DNA from: JBAVEL01 sp049587715
GTDB taxonomy: Bacteria > Bacteroidota > Ignavibacteria > UBA10030 > UBA6906
Direction of reading: 5' to 3'
DNA length: 16,407 nt
NCBI GenBank assembly: GCA_049587715.1
Contig: JBAVEL010000146.1
Coordinates: forward strand, 1 to 16,407
Shown: positions 1-7,615 of the stretch, piece after piece
Layout of the letters: each line of letters begins with the position of its first letter
Numbering within the stretch: position 1 is the stretch's first letter
The notes under the pieces: model-generated
What the model was told of the DNA's origin: nothing
The model's database searches: none
Seen by the model: only the letters and a program-made list of their open reading frames with translations
Translations under genes and position numbers: made by a program

Positions 1-2
1 CA

Positions 3-185
3 CAACCGGTCGGGAGCTGGACCTGTGCGCCGCTGGGCCAGAGCAACCGGCCCGACTCCCCGCACCATTCCGACCAGGCGGAGAAGCTCTTCAGCCGGCG
101 GAAGATGAAACCGAGCTGGTGGACCCCCCGGGAGCTGGCGCGGCACATTGAATCGCGCAGCGTCATCGAAACCGGCCTCCGGTAG
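3..185 (+). CDS. Penicillin acylase family protein, C-terminal fragment (gene runs off the left edge)
   Basis: The frame is open from the first complete codon at 3 to TAG at 183-185, giving the last 60 residues of a larger protein. It carries the tail typical of penicillin-acylase / acyl-homoserine-lactone-acylase (S45, N-terminal nucleophile) hydrolases: a GQSxxPxSPHxxDQ block (GQSNRPDSPHHSDQ), then a LFSRRKMKPSWWTPRELARH stretch. In this family the segment belongs to the beta-chain C-terminus. These enzymes hydrolyse amide bonds of acylated substrates, usually in the periplasm. The catalytic N-terminal Ser and the signal peptide lie outside the window, so activity and substrate cannot be judged. 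The family call rests on motif recognition only. Confidence 0.8.
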   Translation, partial: QPVGSWTCAPLGQSNRPDSPHHSDQAEKLFSRRKMKPSWWTPRELARHIESRSVIETGLR

Positions 186-439
186 GCGGGCTTCTGTGCG
201 AAGACACGCGGAGAGGCGGGGGAAGGGACACCCCCGATGATCCGGGGCTCCGCCGCAGAAAGGAAGCGTGACCTGGTCAGGGAACCCTGCAGAACCGGGG
301 GAAGAGGCCCCCGGCGGGACGGGAAGGGGGGGACGGAAAATGGCACATCCAGAGCCGATTCCTTACATTCCGGGCGTGGGGTGGGGGAGGCCGTGGAGGA
401 ATATGGGGGTACGTGTGTGCCTTTCTCCGGCAGGGTTCC

Positions 440-685
440 CGGGATGCGATGGCACGATGGCTCCCGGGTTTCGGTCCGTGTGCGGAGCTTTCTCCCCCCC
501 GAGATCCACCTGCTCTTCGGCCAGGCGGGCCTGATGGTGGGTTTCCTGTGGCGGGGGAACCGCAGGCGCCCGGGGCCGGGCGGCACCCGCACCTGAACGA
601 GATGGAGATCATGATCGAGGCCGGCCGGAGGCCGGACGTACCCTGCGGGCAATCACCCGATACACACGAAGAGGAACGCCCATGA
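440..685 (+). pseudogene. Probable frameshifted C-terminal remnant of a class I SAM-dependent methyltransferase
   Basis: The stretch 186-681 has no intact gene. In frame 3 (about 444-555) it reads WHDGSRVSVRVRSFLPPEI, then LLFGQAGLMVGF, which resembles the C-terminal part of small SAM methyltransferases (Arg-Phe, PPEI, LL..AGF/L). The frame then seems to shift to frame 2 near a run of five G (about 552-556) and continues as GEPQAPGAGR, then HLNEMEIMIEAGRRPD, like the closing strand EM.V.A+.P. Frame 2 ends at TGA 683-685, which overlaps the ATG of the next gene (ATGA). The space back to the acylase stop at 185 is too short for the SAM-binding core and no glycine-rich motif I is visible, so this looks like a 3' fragment. 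A divergent amidohydrolase tail is an alternative reading of the EMEIMIEAG segment. Confidence 0.35.
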
Positions 686-1383
686 AGCTCCTGATGATGC
701 TTGCGGCTCTTGTTGTGCTGTCGGGCCGCGGAGAATCCGCCGAGAGGAAGCCCCTCGCGGAGGTGGTCGCGGATGAACTGATCGGAGATACCCAGGTGAC
801 ACCGGCGGGTGCGGGTGACAAGCACGCAGCCCTGTGCTGGTGGATCCCCATGGAGTTCTGGCAGGCCCTCTTCAGCCGCGACGCGTCCACGAGCGAGGCG
901 GACAAGAAGAACCTGCTCTCGGCGCTCCGCGATATCACTCTCGCGGCGGTGGTGCAGGCGGACATCAGCGCGATGGGGGCGCTCCATTTCTACACAAAGG
1001 AGGAAATCGAAGAACACATGACGATTTCCTTTGTGGACGGAGACGGAAGGCGTACCGCGCTTCAGCCCCTGCACGAAGTCGATCCGGATATGGAGGTCAT
1101 CCTGGGAGTGTTCAAGCCGATCATGGCGGCCGCACTCGGCAACCTCGGGCAGAACGTTCATTTCTATGTGCTGAACGACAGGACGCCGAAAGGGAACCGT
1201 CTTCTGGACCCGTACGCCTCCGGCGTGATCCGGTTTGGGCTGATCAAGCGGAGCGGTGCGGTCATGAACGGGGAGATCGGGCTTCCACTCAATGCCCTTT
1301 TTGTGCCGAGGAAATGCCCGAACGGGAAGGATGCGCACATCTCATGGCGCTTCTGTCCGTGGACGGGCACGCCGCTGGAATAG
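682..1383 (+). CDS. Exported hypothetical protein with a paired-Cys C-terminus
   Basis: This 233-residue protein starts at ATG 682, with GAGGAA at 671-676 and 5-nt spacing. Residues 1-20 look like a Sec signal peptide (Met-Lys, a hydrophobic stretch, then GESAE). The mature part is mixed hydrophilic and alpha/beta in character, with no domain I can name. The end holds C212-P-N-G-K and C225-P-W-T-G-T, separated by 12 residues. This looks like a degenerate zinc-ribbon knuckle pair (CPxxGK ... FCPxxGTPL), in which the second cysteine of each CxxC is replaced. A structural zinc site is therefore doubtful. It is followed after 40 nt by the YkgJ-type gene, so it may head that short operon. The function is unknown. 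Confidence 0.7.
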   Translation: MKLLMMLAALVVLSGRGESAERKPLAEVVADELIGDTQVTPAGAGDKHAALCWWIPMEFWQALFSRDASTSEADKKNLLSALRDITLAAVVQADISAMGALHFYTKEEIEEHMTISFVDGDGRRTALQPLHEVDPDMEVILGVFKPIMAAALGNLGQNVHFYVLNDRTPKGNRLLDPYASGVIRFGLIKRSGAVMNGEIGLPLNALFVPRKCPNGKDAHISWRFCPWTGTPLE

Positions 1384-1423
1384 AAGGGGCGGAACCCGCC
1401 CCGGCGGAGGAAGCCGGAATCTC

Positions 1424-1789
1424 ATGGCCACGCGGAACACCAGAAACCAGGTCCCCTGCAACGGCTGCACGCTGTGCTGTCAGGGTAATGCCGTGCGGCT
1501 CGAGCCGGGGGATCCCGCGGGCGACTATCTGACGGAGCCGCATCCCTTCATCCCCGGCGCCCTGATGAGTGCCCACAAACCCAACGGCGAGTGCGTCTAT
1601 CTGGCCGGCGGGGGCTGCACCATCCACGACCGCGCGCCATCCCTGTGCCGGATCGCCGATTGCCGCACCATCGCCCGGAAATACGATTTCGAAACGGCCC
1701 GGGGGCTTCACACCATGCATCTGATCGACATACGGGTGTGGGACCACGGATGTCTCCTTCTGGAGGAGGAACAGAATGGCGGGGAGTGA
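1424..1789 (+). CDS. YkgJ-type cysteine-cluster protein (putative zinc- or iron-binding)
   Basis: This 121-residue protein starts at ATG 1424. A GGAGGAAG stretch lies about 12 nt upstream, a slightly long spacing; longer in-frame starts would overlap the upstream gene. The family signature is clear: CNGCTLCC (C12, C15, C18, C19) near the N-terminus, then C57, and CTIHDRAPSLC (C65, C75) followed by C80 and C110. This is the YkgJ/UPF0153 pattern, in which a CxxCxxCC cluster and a Cx(I/V)Hx+PxxC element are thought to bind Zn or an Fe-S centre. The biochemical role in this family is unsettled. The 3' end overlaps the next gene by 14 nt, so the two are probably translationally coupled. Confidence 0.85.
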   Translation: MATRNTRNQVPCNGCTLCCQGNAVRLEPGDPAGDYLTEPHPFIPGALMSAHKPNGECVYLAGGGCTIHDRAPSLCRIADCRTIARKYDFETARGLHTMHLIDIRVWDHGCLLLEEEQNGGE

Positions 1790-2351
1790 TCCTCCCGTGG
1801 ATCCGCCGCTGGGACCGGGCGCTCGATCCGGCGGAGTATTCCCCGGCGACGGGTCGGGTGAGGAGATCGCCATCCGGGAAGCATCAGACGCCGCGGACTA
1901 TGCCCGGGGAAGGGATTTGATCAAGGAATACGCCGTTGCCCTCGGGTTCAGTTTGTGTTTCCAGAACTTCGCCGCTGAGATCGCGGACCTGCCGGCCGTC
2001 TACGGTCCCCCGCGCGGGTGCCTGTTGATTGCACATCTGGGGGGGGAGCCGGTGGGCTGCGTGGCCGTCCGGGACCGGGGGGAGGGTGCGTGCGAGATGA
2101 AGCGGCTGTACGTGAAGCCGCGATGCCGGGGGTTGGGTCTGGGGAGACGCCTGGCGGAGGCGGCCATCGCCGCGGGCCGGGGTCTGGGATATGAACGCAT
2201 GGTTCTGGACACACTCTCCAGCATGACCGAGGCCCTCTCTCTGTACCGGTCGCTGGGGTTCAGGGAGGTGCAGAGCTACTATCCCAATCCCCTGGAGGGA
2301 GTGCACTATCTCGGGAGGGAGATCGGGGAGGATGAGAACTGCGGCGCCTGA
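1776..2351 (+). CDS. GNAT family N-acetyltransferase
   Basis: This 191-residue protein starts at ATG 1776, with GGAGGAGGA at 1762-1770 and 5-nt spacing. Residues 1-30 are a Pro/Gly-rich extension before the domain begins near IAIREAS. Acetyl-CoA-binding motif A is seen as MKRLYVKPRCRGLGLGRRL (about 108-126), which contains the R/QxxGxG loop. It is followed by a helix and LYRSLGF (about 156-162), the motif-B Tyr region. The stretch CFQNF..EIADLP..YGPPRG is typical of a small GNAT subgroup. The family transfers an acetyl group from acetyl-CoA to an amine; the substrate cannot be predicted. The gene overlaps the YkgJ-type gene by 14 nt and lies 93 nt before the macro-domain gene. Confidence 0.9.
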   Translation: MAGSDPPVDPPLGPGARSGGVFPGDGSGEEIAIREASDAADYARGRDLIKEYAVALGFSLCFQNFAAEIADLPAVYGPPRGCLLIAHLGGEPVGCVAVRDRGEGACEMKRLYVKPRCRGLGLGRRLAEAAIAAGRGLGYERMVLDTLSSMTEALSLYRSLGFREVQSYYPNPLEGVHYLGREIGEDENCGA

Positions 2352-2444
2352 AGGGGCTTTTTGGGGGGAGCCGGGCGCGGCGGGCTCAGGCAAGGCCGGC
2401 GTGCTCTTCAGGGGGGTGCGGCGTAAGGAGAAAGGGAGGACAGC

Positions 2445-2975
2445 GTGAGCCCCGGGACGGCGGCCCGCATGCGTTTGGTTGAGGGAGACATCACACGCTT
2501 GGATGTGGATGCGATTGTGAACGCGGCCAACCAGTCGCTTCTGGGAGGCGGAGGAGTGGACGGGGCGATCCACCGCGCGGCGGGGCCGGGACTTCTGGCC
2601 GAATGCCGGACGCTCGGTGGTTGCCCGACGGGGGAGGCCCGGATGACAGGCGGCCACCGCCTCAAGACCCGACGGGTGATTCACACGGTGGGTCCCGTCT
2701 ATCGGGGGGGTGAAAAGGGGGAAGCGGGGCTCCTGGCCTCATGCTACCGGGAGTCGCTGCGCCTGGCCTCCGACGAGGCCCTGGAGAGCGTGGCGTTCCC
2801 GTGCATCTCCACCGGTGTGTACGGCTATCCCCCGGCGGAGGCCTGCTCCGTTGCGGTGGAAGCGGTGTCGGGCTGGCTCGAGCAGCACCCCAGACCCCGG
2901 GAGGTGGTGTTCTGCTGTTTTCTTCCCGAAGATGCGGAGTTGTACAACAGGCGGCTTGCGGATCTCAAACGGTAA
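2445..2975 (+). CDS. Macro-domain protein, probable O-acetyl-ADP-ribose deacetylase (YmdB/MacroD type)
   Basis: This 176-residue protein is essentially one macro domain. The start is GTG 2445, preceded by GGGAGG at 2434-2439 with 5-nt spacing; ATG 2469 is an alternative but has a poorer ribosome site. Motifs in order are GDIT (14-17), VDAIVNAANQSLLGGGGVDG (21-40), where NAAN and the Gly-rich loop line the ADP-ribose pocket, a conserved HTVGP segment (80-84), and FPCISTGVYGYP (118-129), the phosphate-binding loop. Enzymes with this pattern remove acetyl from O-acetyl-ADP-ribose or mono-ADP-ribose from proteins in the cytosol. The neighbouring GNAT gene suggests, without proving it, a link to acyl or ADP-ribosyl modification. 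Confidence 0.92.
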   Translation: MSPGTAARMRLVEGDITRLDVDAIVNAANQSLLGGGGVDGAIHRAAGPGLLAECRTLGGCPTGEARMTGGHRLKTRRVIHTVGPVYRGGEKGEAGLLASCYRESLRLASDEALESVAFPCISTGVYGYPPAEACSVAVEAVSGWLEQHPRPREVVFCCFLPEDAELYNRRLADLKR

Positions 2976-2993
2976 CAGTTCCGGAGGTTGCGT

Positions 2994-3494
2994 ATGCGGG
3001 AAGTTCTCGCGGGCATTCTACTGATGTCCCTTGCCGGGTGTTCCGATGCCGGTTCCCCGATGCCCGGGGACCGGATTCCGATTCCCGACATCGCCGTGGC
3101 GGACCTCCTGGCGGTGCCCGAAACCACGCAGGTGGATGGACGGAAGCTGGTCCTCTCCACATACCTCTGGCGCGACTTCATGCCCGTCTCCCCCCCCGAT
3201 GGAAGACCCCTGGCGGCGATTCTCCATGTGGACGCGACCGATTCCCTGCGCCTCCCCGCGGGGCTGGACGCCGACGCCCTCTGGATCGTGTGGACGGACC
3301 GTGTGTGGAAAAGCTACTGCGCGGGCCCAACGCAGGGCGATCCTGCGCGGCCCTATGGGCTTCAGCGGTCGGCGAGCGGGGGACCGCGATGGGGACCCCA
3401 CGTTTCCGTGGATGTGATTGTGAGGATCCTGGATGCGGGAGGGGGGATGCACCTGCTCCGGGCCTCCCATCAGTGGATTCACAGGACGGATTAG
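2994..3494 (+). CDS. Putative lipoprotein of unknown function
   Basis: ATG 2994 is chosen because GGAGG at 2983-2987 lies 6 nt upstream; an in-frame TTG at 2988 is too close to it. The product has 166 residues. The N-terminus MREVLAGILLMSLAGC is a type II signal with lipobox LAGC, so C16 should be lipidated and the protein anchored to a membrane. The rest is about 150 residues rich in Asp, Pro and aromatic residues (YLWRDFMP, ALWIVWTD), suggesting a beta-rich fold, with no domain I recognise. It lies 18 nt after the macro-domain gene. The downstream ORF is in the same reading frame, separated from it by a single TAG. Confidence 0.7.
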   Translation: MREVLAGILLMSLAGCSDAGSPMPGDRIPIPDIAVADLLAVPETTQVDGRKLVLSTYLWRDFMPVSPPDGRPLAAILHVDATDSLRLPAGLDADALWIVWTDRVWKSYCAGPTQGDPARPYGLQRSASGGPRWGPHVSVDVIVRILDAGGGMHLLRASHQWIHRTD

Positions 3495-3554
3495 GGGAGC
3501 CGGCTTTACGGCGTACCAACAATCGGAAAGGAGCGGATCCTATTCGCCTCCGTG

Positions 3555-3887
3555 ATGAAGCGGAACGTGGGGGTGATCGAGGCATTGCACGCAAAGGCCG
3601 ACCCCATGGTTGTGCTCTCGGACGACTGCTCCCCCTGGAGCTCCGATGTGTATATCGAGGTCACGAAGGACATCCCCGGCGCCCGGATGGTCTCCATCTC
3701 CGGAACCTTTCTTTCCAGGGTGTTTGAGGGACCCTACCGGAACATGAAGAAGTGGATTGCGGAGATGCACGCCCACGTGGCCGCCCGGGGGAAGAGCACC
3801 AGGAAGATGTACTTCTTCTACACCACATGCCCCAGGTGCGCAAAGAAGCATGGAAAGAACTATGTTGTAATCCTGGCCCGGGTCTGA
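3555..3887 (+). CDS. Conserved CxxC protein of unknown function, apparently N-terminally truncated
   Basis: From ATG 3555 (GTG 3552 is equally possible) this gives about 110 residues. Conserved-looking blocks are VVLSDDCSPW, the segment DIPGARMVSISGTFLSRVFE, GPYRNMKKWI and YFFYTTCPRCAKKHGKNYVV. I recall this block order from bacterial proteins annotated only as hydrolase or hypothetical, in which an N-terminal segment precedes it. Here the family-like sequence continues upstream of the ATG without a stop (GKERILFASVM) as far as TAG 3492-3494. The strong AAAGGAG at 3527-3533 has no standard start codon at good spacing. An N-terminal deletion or a non-canonical start is therefore likely. The CPRC pair may bind metal. 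Confidence 0.6.
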   Translation: MKRNVGVIEALHAKADPMVVLSDDCSPWSSDVYIEVTKDIPGARMVSISGTFLSRVFEGPYRNMKKWIAEMHAHVAARGKSTRKMYFFYTTCPRCAKKHGKNYVVILARV

Positions 3888-3940
3888 GGCGCGGTGGGGG
3901 GCTGCGGTATCCGGGGCGGAGCAGAGAAGGAGGCGGAGTC

Positions 3941-4699
3941 ATGCGTCATGTGATGTCTCTTCGAGCCGTGGGGGCGGTTGTGTGCCTTGCTCTGGCGGCG
4001 GCATTGGGGGATGAGGCGCGAGCGAAGATCATAGGGTTTTTCCCCGCGGCCGACAGCATCAGCGTCATAGGAAGCTGTACTCCTCCCTCCCTGATCTCGA
4101 GTCTCCTTCCGGGAGGGGGGTCTCCGGATACACTGGAGATCCGCCCCATGTGGGATGATCGCATGTATGCGGGAAGTCCGGGAGGGGTGCAGATCACCCG
4201 CTGCTTCTTTCTCGTGGTGGACAGCTCGGGACTGAACGAGTACCGTCTGTGGCTGAGGGAGCTGTGGCCTGTTCCCGGGACGGTGCACCGGATCAACCTC
4301 GATTCGACCTTCATGCTATGGGGCTGTTACAGGATGTGCCTTGCCGTGAGTTCCCCCGGTTCGTATGACAGCGCAGAGGTGCGGTTCTACGCGGATGCCT
4401 GGGGAGCGGTTCTCCCCGCATCGGGCGGGCTCCCGGCTACGGCCCGGATTGTCTCCAGCTTCCCGAACCCGTTCAATGCCGCGACCACCATCCGATTTGA
4501 GCTGGATGGGGGCTCGGATGTGCGGCTTCTGGTGCGGGACCTTCTGGGCCGGGAGGTCAGGATCCTGGCTGAAGGAATGATGCCCCCGGGAGAGCACTCC
4601 GTCCGTCTGGAAGCGGGGGAATTGTCAAGCGGGGTGTACTTCGCGACCCTGGAGGCCGGCAGCGTGCGCCGCTCTCACCGCATGATTCTCATTCGATAG
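3941..4699 (+). CDS. Secreted protein with C-terminal PNPFN sorting-type domain
   Basis: ATG 3941 is chosen over longer in-frame starts because AAGGAGG at 3927-3933 sits 7 nt upstream and a signal peptide follows directly (residues 1-28, hydrophobic AVGAVVCLALAAALG, cleavage after ARA). The protein has 252 residues. Residues 29-165 form a unique domain with four to six cysteines and many aromatic residues, which I do not recognise. From about 167 comes the sorting-type domain: SFPNPFN (173-179), RFEL, RDLLGREVRIL, GVYFATLEAG and a final RMILIR at the stop. In FCB bacteria this FlgD-like Ig domain is found on proteins secreted by the type IX system or a related route. Its neighbour begins 49 nt downstream and carries the same tail. 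Confidence 0.85.
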   Translation: MRHVMSLRAVGAVVCLALAAALGDEARAKIIGFFPAADSISVIGSCTPPSLISSLLPGGGSPDTLEIRPMWDDRMYAGSPGGVQITRCFFLVVDSSGLNEYRLWLRELWPVPGTVHRINLDSTFMLWGCYRMCLAVSSPGSYDSAEVRFYADAWGAVLPASGGLPATARIVSSFPNPFNAATTIRFELDGGSDVRLLVRDLLGREVRILAEGMMPPGEHSVRLEAGELSSGVYFATLEAGSVRRSHRMILIR

Positions 4700-4748
4700 T
4701 CCCGTGGCAGGCGTGCCGCCGGTCATATCGGGAAGGAGCGGGATCCCA

Positions 4749-6812
4749 ATGCAGATATGCCGTACCATGCTGATGCTGTCTCTCGGGCTTCTTCTTGCTG
4801 CGCCTTCTGCCGCCCAGTGGGTGCAGACGGGCCCTCCGGGGGGGGAGATCGTGGCCCTTGCCTCGGGAGGGCTCGGGACATTCGTCCTTCCGCAAGCGGG
4901 GGCACTGCACCGTCTGGGGGGGAATACCTGGGAACAGGGAGGGTTCGAGATGACCGATACGGAGCTCCTCTCTCTTGCCTCAGGGAGATGGCTCTTTGCG
5001 GGTTCATTCAACGGGGCCTTCCGCTCGAGCGACCTGGGGGCGTCCTGGACGCACATTCCCCCCGCCTCGCTCGGAGCGACGGCTGTCTTTGCCATGGCGG
5101 CGGATGACTCGGTGGTTTTGGCCGGAACGGACCAGGGGGTTTATCGGTCCCTCGACAACGGCCTCACCTGGGTTCCCTCGGGGGGCGGCCTACCCCTCCG
5201 GAGGATTCTGGCGCTTCACACAGGCCCCCGGGGCGCGTATGCCGGGCTCTTCCAGGGAGGGGTCTGGTTTTCCTCCGACCGCGGAGCCACATGGAGCCAG
5301 CGGGGAGATGAGCTTCTGAACCTCCATGTGACGGCGATCCACGAAGGGGACTCGCTCCTCTATGCCGGCACCAACCTGGCGGGTCCGGGGGGGATATTCG
5401 TTTCTTCAGACGGGGGAGACCATTGGGACTCCGCGGGCTACCTCGGAAGCGCCATCAGGTGTCTGCTGGAGGACTCCACGGGGATCTATGCAGGAACAGA
5501 GGATAGTGGAGTCTTCAGGCGTCATCCGGCAACCGCACTCTGGGCACCCGTGAACGAAGGGCTCACGAGCTTCAGGATCTCGGGCCTTGTGCGTGCGGGT
5601 TCGCACCTGCTGGCCGCCTCACGGGACGGGGTGCATGCCTCCCCCACGGGGGATGCATGGACGGACTTCAATGAAGGGTTGTATGTCCACGATATCCGGG
5701 CGGTCGGGAAGTCCGGGTGCAGGATGGTGGCGGCGACCCCCTGGAGCGGCATATTCTTCTCCTCTGACTGCGGGCTCTCCTGGAGCCGCAGCACCATGCT
5801 CCCCCGGCGGGTGCCCGCCAACTGCTTTCTGGAGTGGGGCGGTGTCTGGTATGCGGGGGTGGGGACCGGCACGGGCATCCTCCGCTCCACAGACGGCGGG
5901 GGGAGCTGGGCGCCTGCACCGGGAGCGATGCAGGGGTTTGTCCTGGACATGGCCGCCACCGATTCGCTTCTCTTTGCGGCGGGGAGGGGTCTATTCCGGC
6001 ATGTTGCGGGGAGCTCCGTGTGGGATTCGCTCCCCGTGGGGGGATCGTCGGTAGAGGGGGTGGTGGCATTCGACTCGCTTGTTGTGGCAGGCACCACGGG
6101 ACCCTGGCCTCTCGGGATCCGCCGCTCGACGGATTACGGAGAAACCTGGACCACATGCAACACGGGCCTGCGGGACATCAATATCCGCTGCCTGGCGGGG
6201 AGAAGGGAGAGACTCTACGCCGGGACCTGGTACGAGGGTGCGTTTGTCTCGGGAGACGGGGGCCTCACCTGGTCGGCCTGCGGACCCGGCACGGGGCAGG
6301 GGTATTTCGTTTACGACATTGCCGTGGGGGAAGGGGAAGCGGTGTTTGCGGGCGTTTCCGCGGAGGGACTTCACTTCTCACAGAACGGAGGGGTCTCCTG
6401 GCGGCAGATTGCGCCGGGTGTTCCCGCACACTGGATCGGGTCCATCGAGTGCGTGGGAGACACCGTATATGCGGGCACATGGGGATACGGTCTGAGGAAA
6501 GCAGCCGTGGGGGCTCTCGTGACGGGGATGGGGCGGCCTCCCCTGCCGGAAGAGGCGCTTACGGCGGAGGCGTATCCGAACCCATTCAACGCGCGGGTCA
6601 CGATTACCTACACGATCCCCGTGCGGATGCAGGCGACCGTCGCCCTGTACGACCTCCTGGGCCGCGAGGTGCGGCGGCTTGTGTCGGGTCCTGCCGAAGG
6701 GGGGAGGCACACCGTGGTGTGGGACGCGGCGGGGTGTGCGAGCGGCGTGTACTTCGTGAGGGTGAGCGCGGGAGCTTCGCATCTTACCCGCGGACTCCTG
6801 CTCCTCAGATAG
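4749..6812 (+). CDS. Secreted Asp-box (BNR/Ycf48/sortilin-like) beta-propeller with C-terminal sorting-type domain
   Basis: The start is ATG 4749, with AAGGAG at 4733-4738 (10-nt spacing) followed by a signal peptide ending APSAAQ; GTG 4704 would add a non-signal extension. The product has 687 residues. At least nine Asp-box repeats are visible, among them SSDLGASW, SLDNGLTW, SSDRGATW, SSDGGDHW, SSDCGLSW, STDGGGSW, STDYGETW, SGDGGLTW and SQNGGVSW, with a few degenerate copies between. Such repeats fold as beta-propeller blades and are common in extracellular glycan-binding or scaffold proteins. No catalytic residues can be assigned. The C-terminus has AYPNPFN, a YTIP strand, ALYDLLGREVRRL, GVYFVRV and ends LLLLR. 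It is probably surface-bound or secreted. Confidence 0.88.
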   Translation: MQICRTMLMLSLGLLLAAPSAAQWVQTGPPGGEIVALASGGLGTFVLPQAGALHRLGGNTWEQGGFEMTDTELLSLASGRWLFAGSFNGAFRSSDLGASWTHIPPASLGATAVFAMAADDSVVLAGTDQGVYRSLDNGLTWVPSGGGLPLRRILALHTGPRGAYAGLFQGGVWFSSDRGATWSQRGDELLNLHVTAIHEGDSLLYAGTNLAGPGGIFVSSDGGDHWDSAGYLGSAIRCLLEDSTGIYAGTEDSGVFRRHPATALWAPVNEGLTSFRISGLVRAGSHLLAASRDGVHASPTGDAWTDFNEGLYVHDIRAVGKSGCRMVAATPWSGIFFSSDCGLSWSRSTMLPRRVPANCFLEWGGVWYAGVGTGTGILRSTDGGGSWAPAPGAMQGFVLDMAATDSLLFAAGRGLFRHVAGSSVWDSLPVGGSSVEGVVAFDSLVVAGTTGPWPLGIRRSTDYGETWTTCNTGLRDINIRCLAGRRERLYAGTWYEGAFVSGDGGLTWSACGPGTGQGYFVYDIAVGEGEAVFAGVSAEGLHFSQNGGVSWRQIAPGVPAHWIGSIECVGDTVYAGTWGYGLRKAAVGALVTGMGRPPLPEEALTAEAYPNPFNARVTITYTIPVRMQATVALYDLLGREVRRLVSGPAEGGRHTVVWDAAGCASGVYFVRVSAGASHLTRGLLLLR

Positions 6813-6838
6813 AAGAGCCCTGACCGCCCGAGCCCATC

Positions 6839-7555
6839 GTGAAGCACCAGTACGCGGGCGACATCAACGACTACAGGAAGTACGGCCTCCTCCGGTGCAT
6901 CGGGAGCGTGCTCGGCGGGAGGATGCTCGTGGCATGGATGCTCACTCCCGACGACGGAACCCGTGACGGGGGACTCCGCGGCTATCTCGGTGCTCCCGCC
7001 GTATGGAGGCGGTACGACCCCGGCCTCTATGACCTGCTCCGGGGTCTGTACGGAAACCGGCGGCGGCCCCGCCTTCGGCACATCGAGGCATCGGAGGTTC
7101 TTCCGGGCGCGTCGTACTACGCAAGGAGAATCCCCGACGGGATGGGGGAGAGGGAGGCATGGCGGAGGGGACTCGTCCGTGCGGCGCAGGGGACGGACCT
7201 TGTCTTTCTTGATCCCGATACGGGCATCCAGATTCCATCCCGTCCCCCCGGGAGGAGAGGGTTTTCCGCCTACGCCGCCTGGGACGACATCCAGGCGGTG
7301 TGGGAGGCGGGATGTTCGGTGCTGGTGTATCAGCACTTCGGGAGAACATCCCGCGGGCCCCTCATCCGGCGGCTGACGGAGGAGCTTCGCAGACGGACCG
7401 GCGCCCCTTTCGCCAGTGCCTTCTCCACCCCGCGTGTGCTCTTTCTGCTGGCGACTCAGGAGCGGCATGCGGAGGCCCTGAAGGGACTCGCCCCGCTGAT
7501 TGCCCGGCGCTGGGGTGACCAGATCCGGTGTGTGGGAGCGGGCCGAACGGGTTGA
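6839..7555 (+). CDS. Conserved hypothetical protein with NDYRKYG and FLDPDTG motifs
   Basis: This 238-residue protein starts at GTG 6839 (MKHQYAGDIND...); no good ribosome site is visible, and the gene follows the propeller by 26 nt. Recognisable blocks are INDYRKYGLLR (9-19), WMLTPDD (33-39), DLVFLDPDTGIQ (120-131), VLVYQHFGR (161-169) and LFLLAT near 201. There is no signal peptide or membrane segment, so it should be cytosolic. I recognise this as a recurring bacterial hypothetical family. The LDPDTG plus YQH arrangement looks like an alpha/beta enzyme active site, loosely like the three-Cys-motif partner or methyltransferase/nuclease-like proteins, but I cannot assign a reaction. It is out of place between two secreted propeller genes. 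Confidence 0.75.
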   Translation: MKHQYAGDINDYRKYGLLRCIGSVLGGRMLVAWMLTPDDGTRDGGLRGYLGAPAVWRRYDPGLYDLLRGLYGNRRRPRLRHIEASEVLPGASYYARRIPDGMGEREAWRRGLVRAAQGTDLVFLDPDTGIQIPSRPPGRRGFSAYAAWDDIQAVWEAGCSVLVYQHFGRTSRGPLIRRLTEELRRRTGAPFASAFSTPRVLFLLATQERHAEALKGLAPLIARRWGDQIRCVGAGRTG

Positions 7556-7578
7556 CTTTCCAGGAACCGTGATATAGG
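7552..7578 (+). promoter_or_regulatory. Candidate sigma-70-type promoter for the 7680 gene
   Basis: TTGACT at 7552-7557 (5 of 6 to TTGACA) and TATAGG at 7573-7578 (4 of 6 to TATAAT) are separated by 15 nt; TAGGTT at 7575-7580 would give 17 nt. The -35 element overlaps the TGA stop of the preceding gene. This is a relatively AT-rich patch in a very GC-rich region. The predicted start leaves a leader of about 95 nt containing strong dyads. Confidence 0.45.
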
Positions 7579-7615
7579 TTGCAGAGTGCGACCTGCGTCC
7601 CCGGGGAAACCGGAA

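Noticed and set aside
2352..2444. Terminator between the GNAT and macro-domain genes
   Set aside because: CTTTTTGG is present but no stable stem precedes it, and the spacing suits continued transcription.
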